Assembly: GCA_027070475.1 (NCBI GenBank)
Contig: JALXDT010000071.1
Coordinates: 1-24,741, forward strand
DNA from: Candidatus Aminicenantota bacterium
GTDB taxonomy: Bacteria > Acidobacteriota > Aminicenantia > JAMOAD01
Direction: 5' to 3'
Length of the DNA: 24,741 nt
Shown: positions 1 to 6,872 of the stretch, one piece after another
How the letters are laid out: each line of letters starts with the position of its first letter
How positions within the stretch are numbered: the stretch's first letter is position 1
Translations under genes and position numbers: made by a program
The notes under the pieces: generated by a model
The model's input: only the letters and a program-made list of their open reading frames with translations
What the model was told of the DNA's origin: nothing
The model's database searches: none

Positions 1-43
1 GTATTATATTTATGTAATTTATTCTAAGATTTCGGAGGTTTTT

Positions 44-775
44 ATGAAAAAAAAGGTTTCTTTGTTTTTAATCTTTTTATTAATCGTTGGACTTGCTTAT
101 TCAATTACTCTTCAGGAGATTTTGAAGAAAAATTATGAAGCAAGAGGCGGACTTGATAAGCTAAAAGGGATTAAAACCCTGTATCTTGAAGGAAAAATGG
201 TTAATACTCAGCAGAATGCTGAAATGCCCATCAAAATGTGGTATAAGATTCCGAACAAAATGAGGTTTGAAATTGAGATGATGGGTAAGAAAATTGTTCA
301 GGCTTATGATGGAGAAAAGGCCTGGTGGATTATGCCATTTTTAGGACCAGAACCAAAATTGATGCCAGAAGAGCAGGCAAAATCTTTTAAAGATCAACTA
401 AATTCTTTTTCACCTCTGGTGGATTATGAGAAAAGAGGAATTAAGATAGAGTATGTTGGAAAAGATGACCTTGAAGGGACAGAGGTTTATAAATTAAAAT
501 TGACATACAAGAGCGGTAAAGTAGCTTATTATTATCTTGATGCTGATTCAGGAATAGAACTTATGTCAGAAGCTTTTGTGAGCCGAGGTGGTGAGGAGAG
601 AAAGGTTCAATCTATTTTTAGCGACTACAAAGAGGTCAATGGAGTCTATTTCCCCTTTACCATAGAAACAAAATCAGGAGATATGACCGCCGGTTCAATG
701 ACATTTTCTAAAATCCTCGTTAATAAAGATTTCCCTGATTCAATCTTTGAATTTCCTAAAAATAGCGCTAAATAG
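44..775 (+). CDS. Secreted LolA-like / outer membrane lipoprotein-sorting-type protein
   Basis: This 243-residue protein begins with a signal peptide (basic start MKKK, hydrophobic stretch to about residue 20, AYS just before the likely cut). There is no lipobox cysteine, so it is probably released by signal peptidase I into the periplasm. The mature part looks like the LolA/LolB-fold group annotated as outer membrane lipoprotein-sorting protein: an early ARGG-type helix, then 'GLDKLKGIKTLYLEGKM', and alternating strands with motifs such as YDGEKAWW (about residues 88-95) and 'DYKEVNGVYFPF'. That family binds lipid or lipoprotein acyl chains in a half-barrel; the ligand here is not known. The start is set by a strong CGGAGG at 33-38, five bases before the ATG. 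The next gene starts 9 nt downstream, so the two are probably cotranscribed. The family assignment is from overall pattern, not from catalytic residues. Confidence 0.75.
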   Translation: MKKKVSLFLIFLLIVGLAYSITLQEILKKNYEARGGLDKLKGIKTLYLEGKMVNTQQNAEMPIKMWYKIPNKMRFEIEMMGKKIVQAYDGEKAWWIMPFLGPEPKLMPEEQAKSFKDQLNSFSPLVDYEKRGIKIEYVGKDDLEGTEVYKLKLTYKSGKVAYYYLDADSGIELMSEAFVSRGGEERKVQSIFSDYKEVNGVYFPFTIETKSGDMTAGSMTFSKILVNKDFPDSIFEFPKNSAK

Positions 776-784
776 GGATTTAAA

Positions 785-3700
785 ATGAAAAATAAAGGAG
801 TTCTTGTATTTTTTATTGCTATTATTTTGGGTTTTTCAACTATATCGTTTTCAAAAGCTGTCTTGGATTCCTCTGCTTTTAATGGTTTAAAAGCTCGTGA
901 AATAGGCCCTGCTGTCATGGGAGGAAGAATTACAGCCATAGAAGGTGTTGCATCAAATCCGAATATCATCTATGTTGGTTCAGCAGGAGGCGGAGTCTGG
1001 AAAAGTATAAATGGCGGAACAAGCTTTGTTCCGATTTTTGATGATTATACAATGTCAATAGGGAGCATAGCAGTTGATCAGAATAATCCTGATACTGTGT
1101 GGGTTGGAACAGGTGAAACGAATATGAGAAATACTGTTTCTGTAGGGACAGGTCTTTATAAAAGCACAGACGGAGGAAGGCACTGGAAAAGAGTAGGTTT
1201 TGAAAATTCGGAAAGAATTGCAAAGATTGCTATAGATCCTAAAAATTCAAATATTGTTTATGTTGCTGTTCCCGGCCATTTATGGGATGATTCAAAGGAT
1301 AGAGGGCTCTACAAAAGCACAGATGGCGGAAAAACCTGGAAAAAAATCTTATATGTTAATGAAAAAACAGGTTGCATAGATGTTGAAATCGACCCTCAGA
1401 GACCTGAGGTTATCTATGCCTCTATGTGGCAATTCAGAAGATGGCCATACTTTTTCAAGTCCGGTGGTCCCGGTAGCAATATTTACAGAAGTGATGATGG
1501 AGGGAAAACCTGGAAAAAGATAAGAAAGGGACTTCCGAAAGGAATGTTGGGAAGGATCTCTCTTGCAATAGCTCCTTCAAGACCGGGAACCGTTTATGCA
1601 AATGTTGAAGCAGAGAAAAAATCAGGTTTATATGTTTCCTATGATATGGGAGAGAATTGGAAATTTGTGAATGGCTCTAACTTTGTAAAGATGAGGCCAT
1701 TTTATTTTTCCCACTTTGTGATTGATCCCAAAGATTTTAGAAGATTGTATCTTACAGGTTTATTTTTATCTATTTCTAAAAATGGAGGAAAAAGCTTTTC
1801 ATTTCCATTTTCAATGGGAGGAGGGGTTCATCCAGACCTACATGCTATCTGGATAAATCCTAAGAACACTAAACAGGTTTTTGTAGGATGCGATGGTGGT
1901 GTTTACAGATCAAACAATTATGGTCAGCAATTTGAATTCTTATCAAGCCTTCCTGTATCTCAGTTTTATCATGTTTACTATGACCTTGAAACTCCCTATA
2001 ATGTTTACGGAGGATTACAGGATAATGGAGCCTGGTATGGACCTTCAAAAAGTTTTAGCTCTCTGGGTATTCAAAACAAGGAGTGGAAAAATGTCGGTGG
2101 TGGAGATGGTTTTTATGTCTATCCCCATCCGAAAGATAGGGATATTGTTTACTATAGCTGGCAGGGTGGAGAGCTTGTAAGATTTAACAGAAGGACAAAG
2201 GAATCCAAATCCATAAAACCTTTACCTACAAAAAAGGGAGAACCTGAATACAGATTTAACTGGAATGCAGCGGTTGCATTAAGCCCCAATGATCCTGAGA
2301 CTATTTACATAGGAGCTCAATTTCTCTTTAAATCAACAAACAGAGGTGATAGCTGGACTAAAATATCTCCTGATTTAACAACAGATGATCCTAAAAAGCA
2401 GCAACAGGAAAAATCAGGTGGACTTACCCCCGATGATACGACAGCTGAAAATCACTGCTCTATTGTTACTATTTCTGAATCACCTCTTAACAAAAATTTA
2501 ATCTGGGTTGGCACAGATGATGGAAATCTTCAAATCACAAGAGATGGAGGCAAAAGCTGGAATAATGTTGTAAAAAACATAAAAAATCTTCCCCCGAATA
2601 CATGGTGTTCCTCTATTATTGCAAGCAGATTCAAAGAGGGAAAAGCCTATGCAACATTTGACGGACATAGAACAGGGGATATGAAAACCTATGTGTTTGT
2701 GACGGAAGATTATGGAAATACATGGAAGCCTTTGGCAAAAAATAATATCAAAGGATATGCTCACATTATAAGAGAGGATTTGAAAAATGAAAATCTTCTG
2801 TTTTTGGGGACAGAATTCGGACTCTATGTTTCCATAGATGGAGGAGAAAATTGGGCAAAAGTAAAATCTGTTCACAGTGTTGCAGTTAGGGATATTCAAA
2901 TTCATCCAAAAACAAATGATCTCATTCTTGCAACACACGGAAGAGGAATTTTAATCATAGATGATATAACACCTTTAAGAGCTTTAAATGAAAAGGTTCT
3001 TGAATCCTCCGCATATATGCTCCCTTCAAGACCATCTGTGATGAGTACACCGACCTCATTTCAGGAATTTCCGGGCAATGGAGAATTTTTCGGAGAAAAT
3101 CCTCCCGAAGGTGCTATGATTACATATTATCTTAAAAAGAGACACATCTTCGGCACATTAAAGGTTCAGGTTCTGGATAAAAATGGAAAGATTATTCAGG
3201 AATTTCCGGGAGGAAAGACAAGAGGAATAAATAGAATTTACTGGGGAATGAGATATAAGGGACCTAAGATGGGAGCAAGCCCTGGCCTATCTTTGATGAT
3301 AAATGTAGGGCCTATGGTTCCCGAGGGAGAGTATACTGTAAGGCTCATTAAAAATAAGAAAACATATGAAAGTAAGATAAAACTTATCCCTGATCCCATA
3401 GCTGCCCATTCCAAAGAGGACAGAGAGATAAGATACAAGGCTGTTATGAGATTATACAAAATGCTTGAGAGATTAGGTTACATTGTTGATAACACCACAT
3501 CTCTTATGAAACAGATTGAGAATATGAATAAAAAGAAAAAATATAAAAAACTTGAAAAATTCAGAAAAGAGCTTTTGTCCTTCACAAAGAGTATAGTTCA
3601 ATATGGCGGATTTATGATGGAGCCTAAACTAAGAGGAAGAGTTTCGGGACTTTATACATATATAATGATGTATGGAGGAAGACCCACAGATTCTCAACTT

Positions 3701-3856
3701 CACAATATAGATGTTTTGAACTTTGAAGTTGAAAAGGCAAAGAAAAGATATGATTTACTTATGAAAAAACTCCCCTCTATAAATAAATATGTTAAAAAGA
3801 AATTCGGCAAGCAATTAAAAATCAAAACCTTTGAGGAGTATAAAAAGAGGAAGTAG
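785..3856 (+). CDS. Secreted Vps10/sortilin-type BNR (Asp-box) beta-propeller protein
   Basis: This is a 1023-residue exported protein with a signal peptide over about residues 1-25. It is dominated by Asp-box repeats (S/T-x-D-x-G-x-x-W/F), seen near residues 74, 127, 178, 236, 285, 375, 517, 585, 640 and 683. Two of the clearest are STDGGKTW and SDDGGKTW. They mark the blades of one or two large beta-propellers, as in sortilin/Vps10 and xyloglucanase-like proteins. The phrase ATHGRGILIIDD (about 716-727) closes the propeller region and is typical of bacterial Vps10-domain proteins. After it come a beta-sandwich-like stretch (about 780-870) and a basic, helical C-terminus (about 890-1023). 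Bacterial homologues are often labelled glycosyl hydrolase or sialidase, but I see no catalytic residues that support an enzyme activity, so protein, peptide or glycan binding outside the inner membrane is equally possible. The RBS is weak (AGGG overlapping the upstream stop). Confidence 0.85.
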   Translation: MKNKGVLVFFIAIILGFSTISFSKAVLDSSAFNGLKAREIGPAVMGGRITAIEGVASNPNIIYVGSAGGGVWKSINGGTSFVPIFDDYTMSIGSIAVDQNNPDTVWVGTGETNMRNTVSVGTGLYKSTDGGRHWKRVGFENSERIAKIAIDPKNSNIVYVAVPGHLWDDSKDRGLYKSTDGGKTWKKILYVNEKTGCIDVEIDPQRPEVIYASMWQFRRWPYFFKSGGPGSNIYRSDDGGKTWKKIRKGLPKGMLGRISLAIAPSRPGTVYANVEAEKKSGLYVSYDMGENWKFVNGSNFVKMRPFYFSHFVIDPKDFRRLYLTGLFLSISKNGGKSFSFPFSMGGGVHPDLHAIWINPKNTKQVFVGCDGGVYRSNNYGQQFEFLSSLPVSQFYHVYYDLETPYNVYGGLQDNGAWYGPSKSFSSLGIQNKEWKNVGGGDGFYVYPHPKDRDIVYYSWQGGELVRFNRRTKESKSIKPLPTKKGEPEYRFNWNAAVALSPNDPETIYIGAQFLFKSTNRGDSWTKISPDLTTDDPKKQQQEKSGGLTPDDTTAENHCSIVTISESPLNKNLIWVGTDDGNLQITRDGGKSWNNVVKNIKNLPPNTWCSSIIASRFKEGKAYATFDGHRTGDMKTYVFVTEDYGNTWKPLAKNNIKGYAHIIREDLKNENLLFLGTEFGLYVSIDGGENWAKVKSVHSVAVRDIQIHPKTNDLILATHGRGILIIDDITPLRALNEKVLESSAYMLPSRPSVMSTPTSFQEFPGNGEFFGENPPEGAMITYYLKKRHIFGTLKVQVLDKNGKIIQEFPGGKTRGINRIYWGMRYKGPKMGASPGLSLMINVGPMVPEGEYTVRLIKNKKTYESKIKLIPDPIAAHSKEDREIRYKAVMRLYKMLERLGYIVDNTTSLMKQIENMNKKKKYKKLEKFRKELLSFTKSIVQYGGFMMEPKLRGRVSGLYTYIMMYGGRPTDSQLHNIDVLNFEVEKAKKRYDLLMKKLPSINKYVKKKFGKQLKIKTFEEYKKRK

Positions 3857-3891
3857 TATTTTACGGTTTATCGTGAATTGAGGTAATATAT

Positions 3892-3925
3892 ATTGTAGGG
3901 GCAATTCATGAATTGCCCCTACAAT
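3892..3925. repeat. Perfect 34-bp palindromic REP/MITE-like element (copy A)
   Basis: Each half reads ATTGTAGGGGCAATTCA and its exact complement follows with no spacer, centred between 3908 and 3909. Transcribed in either direction it would fold into a long hairpin, and it lies 36 nt after the stop of the propeller gene, so it may also act as a 3' end stabiliser or weak terminator, although there is no T tract. A decayed copy lies at 10612-10641. GGGGC-arm palindromes of this kind resemble REP elements mobilised by Y1 transposases; no such transposase is in the window. Confidence 0.9.
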
Positions 3926-3977
3926 TAATTAAATTAAATAGAAAACAAACAACAACAAACCAACAATCTTCAAAATC

Positions 3978-4009
3978 AGCTCATAGCTCAATGCTCATAG
4001 CATAAAGCT
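3978..4009. repeat. Short AGCTCATA-type interspersed repeat (copy A)
   Basis: The stretch contains GCTCATAGC twice in direct orientation separated by three bases (TCAAT between overlapping units), followed by ATAAAGCT. The first 23 bases match the segment at 10549-10571 at 20 positions. In both places it lies within 70 nt of a copy of the GGGGCAATTC palindrome, so the two repeats may belong to one composite element. Function unknown. Confidence 0.6.
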
Positions 4010-4043
4010 AATGAGATCCTCAACGCTTAAGGCTCTCGTAATC

Positions 4044-4072
4044 TTTACAAATAAATCCATAGATGATATTTT
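4044..4072 (+). promoter_or_regulatory. Predicted sigma70-type promoter of the HD/IMPase/deaminase operon
   Basis: TTTACA at 4044-4049 and TATTTT at 4067-4072 are separated by 17 nt. Transcription would start near 4079, giving a leader of about 20 nt that contains the GAGGAGG Shine-Dalgarno at 4087-4093. Pattern match only. Confidence 0.5.
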
Positions 4073-4099
4073 ATAGAACCTTAATTGAGGAGGTCAAAA

Positions 4100-4654
4100 A
4101 TGAATTATGGTGAGGCTCTTTCACTATTAAAAAAATATATGAAAAACAAGAATTTAATTAAGCACTGTATTGCTGTGGGGGCTTGTATGAAGGGACTTGC
4201 AGAAAAGTTTAATGAGGATGAGAATAAGTGGGAAATCGCAGGCCTTTTACACGATATTGATTATGAGATGATGAAGGATAATTTTGATGAGCATGGACTT
4301 AAAGGTGCTGAGATTCTAAAAGAGGAAGGTATAGAAGATGAGGATATCTTAAACTCAATAAGAAGACATCCGGGGCATAAGGGATATGAGCCTCAAACAA
4401 GGATGGATTGGGCACTTTACTCTTCTGATCCTTTAACTGGTCTTATTGTTGCAGCTACACTGATGCATCCGTCTAAAAGACTTAAAGAGGTTGATGTCAG
4501 ATTTGTTAAGAAAAGATTTAAAGAGAAGAGATTTGCTGCAGGTGCAAACAGAGATCAGATAAGGCAGTGTGAAAAATTAGGACTTGAGCTTGATGAGTTT
4601 ATAGAAATTTGCTTGAAATCAATGCAGGGAGTATCGGATGAGCTTGGATTATAG
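4100..4654 (+). CDS. HD-domain (HDIG-type) phosphohydrolase-like protein
   Basis: This 184-residue protein carries a compact HD domain: H22 in HCIAVGA, the HD pair H51-D52 in AGLLHDIDYE, histidines near 65 and 90 (IRRHPGH), and a late aspartate D110 in YSSDPLTG. These are the metal-binding positions of HD phosphohydrolases, which act on nucleotides or phosphorylated signalling molecules; the substrate cannot be read here. Small proteins of this type (about 180-200 residues, annotated HDIG domain-containing protein) are common in anaerobic bacteria. I chose ATG 4100 over the in-frame TTG at 4085, because GAGGAGG at 4087-4093 sits six bases upstream of the ATG and would otherwise fall inside the coding sequence. 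The 3' end overlaps the next gene by 17 nt, indicating an operon and coupled translation. Confidence 0.85.
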   Translation: MNYGEALSLLKKYMKNKNLIKHCIAVGACMKGLAEKFNEDENKWEIAGLLHDIDYEMMKDNFDEHGLKGAEILKEEGIEDEDILNSIRRHPGHKGYEPQTRMDWALYSSDPLTGLIVAATLMHPSKRLKEVDVRFVKKRFKEKRFAAGANRDQIRQCEKLGLELDEFIEICLKSMQGVSDELGL

Positions 4655-5432
4655 TAAAATTTTGAAAATCGCAAAAGAGGCTTCATATCAGGCGGGAAAT
4701 TATCTTAAGGAGAATTTTGAGGTAAAACCCAAGGTTGAATTTAAAGGCGAGATAAATCTTATTACAGAAAGGGATAGAAAAAGCCAGCAAATTGTTTACA
4801 ATATAATTTCCAACAATTTCCCCGAACATTCTATTTTGGGAGAGGAGGAGCTTAATGTTGAAAAAGACAAGAGCCTTCTATGGATTGTTGATCCTCTTGA
4901 TGGAACAACAAATTATGCTCACGGCCTCCCTTACTTTTGTGTGAGTATTGCCTTTATGGAAGAGGGAGTAACAAAGGTAGGGGTGGTTTACAATCCGATG
5001 TTAGATGAAATGATCTGGGCGAAAAAGGATGAAGGGGTATATTTGAATGGAAAAAGGTTAAAGGTATCAAATGAGGTGGATATAAACAAGTCACTTATTG
5101 CAACAGGATTTCCCTATGATTTGAGAGAATCCGAAGAAAATAATCTTAATTATTTTAATGAATTTATTTTTAATGCACAGGCTGTAAGAAGATGTGGCTC
5201 TGCTGCCCTTGATCTTGCTTATGTTGCTGCAGGCAGATATGATGGATTTTGGGAGCTTAAACTTTATCCATGGGATACTGCAGCAGCAGCCCTCTTTGTA
5301 GAGGAGGCAGGGGGAAAGGTAACGGATTTTTCGGGAAATGAGTTTAATCCCTTTAAGAAGGAGTGCCTTGCATCCAATGGAATAATTCACAATCAATTAT
5401 TGGAAATAATAAAAAAGGTGAGGGCAAAATGA
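4638..5432 (+). CDS. suhB: Inositol monophosphatase family protein (SuhB-like)
   Basis: The 264-residue length and all metal-site motifs match the lithium-sensitive inositol monophosphatase family: GEEE at 68-71, DPLDGTTNYAHG at 85-96, and YPWDTAA at 210-216 with the C-terminal catalytic-site aspartate D213. The enzyme removes phosphate from inositol-1-phosphate or related sugar phosphates using Mg2+. Bacterial SuhB-type members can also act on fructose-1,6-bisphosphate or NADP, or assist ribosomal RNA transcription antitermination, so the substrate is open. An AGGGAG at 4626-4631 precedes the ATG, which lies inside the tail of the HD gene. Its own stop overlaps the start of the deaminase gene as ATGA (5429-5432). 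Confidence 0.88.
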   Translation: MSLDYSKILKIAKEASYQAGNYLKENFEVKPKVEFKGEINLITERDRKSQQIVYNIISNNFPEHSILGEEELNVEKDKSLLWIVDPLDGTTNYAHGLPYFCVSIAFMEEGVTKVGVVYNPMLDEMIWAKKDEGVYLNGKRLKVSNEVDINKSLIATGFPYDLRESEENNLNYFNEFIFNAQAVRRCGSAALDLAYVAAGRYDGFWELKLYPWDTAAAALFVEEAGGKVTDFSGNEFNPFKKECLASNGIIHNQLLEIIKKVRAK

Positions 5433-5938
5433 TTAAAAGACCTTCAAAAGATAGGTATTATCTTAATATAGCAAAAGAGGTTTCAACAAGGTCAACTTGT
5501 CTTAAAGTCTTAATAGGAGCAATAATTGTAAGGGAGGATCAAATAGTTGCCACAGGATATGTGGGAGCTCCCCGTGGCACAAAAAGTTCTCTTGAATGGG
5601 GGTTTTGTCTCAGAAAAAAATTGGGGATTCCCTCTGGCACTCAGTATGAACTTTGCAGGTCAGTCCATGCTGAGCAGAATGCCATTATAAATGCTGCAAG
5701 AGCCGGAGTCAGTGTTCTGGGCGGAGATATGTATATATACGGAGAGCTCAGGGATTCAGGTGAAATAATAAATGCTTTTCCATGCTTTATATGCAAAAAG
5801 ATGATAATAAATGCAGGTTTGAAAAGGGTCATCTCATCCACAACGGATGGAAATTATAAAGAGTTTTTAGTTGAAGATTGGGTCAAAGAGTGGCAAGTTC
5901 AAGATATTATTGAGGACAAGTATAAATACGGAAGTTAA
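5429..5938 (+). CDS. dCMP/cytidine deaminase family protein (ComEB-like)
   Basis: This 169-residue zinc-dependent deaminase has the signature HAE (H80-A81-E82 in VHAEQNAI) and PCFIC (P118-C119 to C122), which supply the zinc ligands and the proton-shuttle glutamate. The long insertion between strands (GTKSSLEWGFCLRKKLG region, about 50-66) and the GAPRG at 46-50 resemble dCMP deaminase/ComEB rather than cytidine or guanine deaminases. dCMP deaminase makes dUMP for thymidylate synthesis. I start it at ATG 5429, which overlaps the upstream stop by four bases and has GGTGAGGG just before it; an earlier in-frame start would run through the end of the phosphatase gene. It ends 7 nt before the convergent metallophosphoesterase, with no visible terminator between them. 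Confidence 0.88.
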   Translation: MIKRPSKDRYYLNIAKEVSTRSTCLKVLIGAIIVREDQIVATGYVGAPRGTKSSLEWGFCLRKKLGIPSGTQYELCRSVHAEQNAIINAARAGVSVLGGDMYIYGELRDSGEIINAFPCFICKKMIINAGLKRVISSTTDGNYKEFLVEDWVKEWQVQDIIEDKYKYGS

Positions 5939-5945
5939 CACCTTC

Positions 5946-6863
5946 TTATCTTAATCTTTTGACATATCTTATTTTGTATTTTAGTTTATTATTTATTCGA
6001 TAGGTTCTGCTGTAAACATATTTCCCTTTAACATCAATTATTATAAATGTGCTTGGTGAGCCTTTATCTCCAATACCTCTTGCATGGCCTGCATCTATTT
6101 GCCACACTCCGCTTATATTAGTAATACTGTAGTTGTGTGTGTGTCCGCAAAAGTAAGCTACAACATTTTTTTCTTTTAAAAGTTTCCAGAATCTTGTTCT
6201 GTTTTTTCTATAATAGTTTAAACTGCTCCTTTCATGTCTCATTCTGACGGTGTCATAATCAGGCATCGGATAAGCCGGTGAATGGCCGAATACAAATATA
6301 TGCTCTTTTTTGGTTTTGTTGATATCATTTAAGAGCCAGCTGTAAAGTTCATCGGTAATATTACCGCCAGAGGATTTCATTTTTTGCCATACATTGTAGC
6401 CTTCGCAGTATTCATTTAATATAATAAAGTGTGAATTTTTGTAGTCAAAAGAATATGTGGTTTTTTTGCAGGATTGAGGTCCCCAATTAACTATATTTGG
6501 GGGTAAATCTCCATTTTTATCTAATTTATAATTTAATATCCAGTTCATATCCGAGCTTGTTTCAGCTTCATGATTGCCTACTACGGGAAACCATAAAAAA
6601 TCCTTGCCAAGATATTTTGAAATTGTCCAGTAAACCTGAGAAGGGGGATCAATATCTCCGGGACTTACCATAAAAGCTGATTTTGATACTTTTTTTATTG
6701 CCTCTACAACTCCTCTAAAATATTCTGGAGTATCATATTTCCCTTCTCCCGAATATTTTCTCATATCAGCTGTAACTGAGAAAGAGAATTTTTCCATTGA
6801 ATAAAGAGTAAAAACCATAAAGCCAAGCAATAAAAACATTAATACTTTTGTGAAATTTTTCAT
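5946..6863 (-). CDS. Secreted calcineurin-like metallophosphoesterase with atypical first motif
   Basis: This 305-residue protein has an N-terminal signal peptide or anchor (about residues 6-22) and then a calcineurin-like phosphoesterase domain: D33 in TADMR, GD at 69-70 (PGDIDPP), GNHE at 96-99, GHSP with H194, and GHTH at 240-243. It should act outside the cytoplasm on phosphate esters; the substrate is unknown. Two metal-site positions differ from the usual pattern: motif I is D-M-R instead of D-x-H, and GDxxD reads GDIDP. The fold motifs otherwise look intact, so this may be a subfamily trait rather than decay. GAGGTGAT lies just upstream of the ATG and overlaps the dnaE stop, so it is probably the second gene of a dnaE transcript. 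The C-terminus is basic. Confidence 0.82.
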   Translation of the reverse strand: MKNFTKVLMFLLLGFMVFTLYSMEKFSFSVTADMRKYSGEGKYDTPEYFRGVVEAIKKVSKSAFMVSPGDIDPPSQVYWTISKYLGKDFLWFPVVGNHEAETSSDMNWILNYKLDKNGDLPPNIVNWGPQSCKKTTYSFDYKNSHFIILNEYCEGYNVWQKMKSSGGNITDELYSWLLNDINKTKKEHIFVFGHSPAYPMPDYDTVRMRHERSSLNYYRKNRTRFWKLLKEKNVVAYFCGHTHNYSITNISGVWQIDAGHARGIGDKGSPSTFIIIDVKGKYVYSRTYRINNKLKYKIRYVKRLR

Positions 6864-6872
6864 ATTATCACC

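Noticed and set aside
2498..2938. A 146-codon minus-strand open frame inside the propeller gene
   Set aside because: Antisense to repeated Asp-box coding sequence, with no recognisable domain or RBS.
3892..3925. Palindrome as a classical intrinsic terminator
   Set aside because: The stem is strong, but no T run follows on either strand, so it is better described as a repeat.
3926..3965. AAC/CAA-rich run after the palindrome, considered as a CRISPR-like or microsatellite array
   Set aside because: Units are irregular (AAAC, AAC, AACC) and too short; no spacers. Low-complexity DNA only.
4085..4099. TTG start for the HD protein
   Set aside because: The bases it would translate are the Shine-Dalgarno for ATG 4100.
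5363..5428. In-frame upstream extension of the deaminase gene giving 22 more residues
   Set aside because: It runs through the 3' end of the phosphatase gene, has no RBS, and the added residues do not belong to the deaminase family; ATG 5429 with GGTGAGGG fits better.
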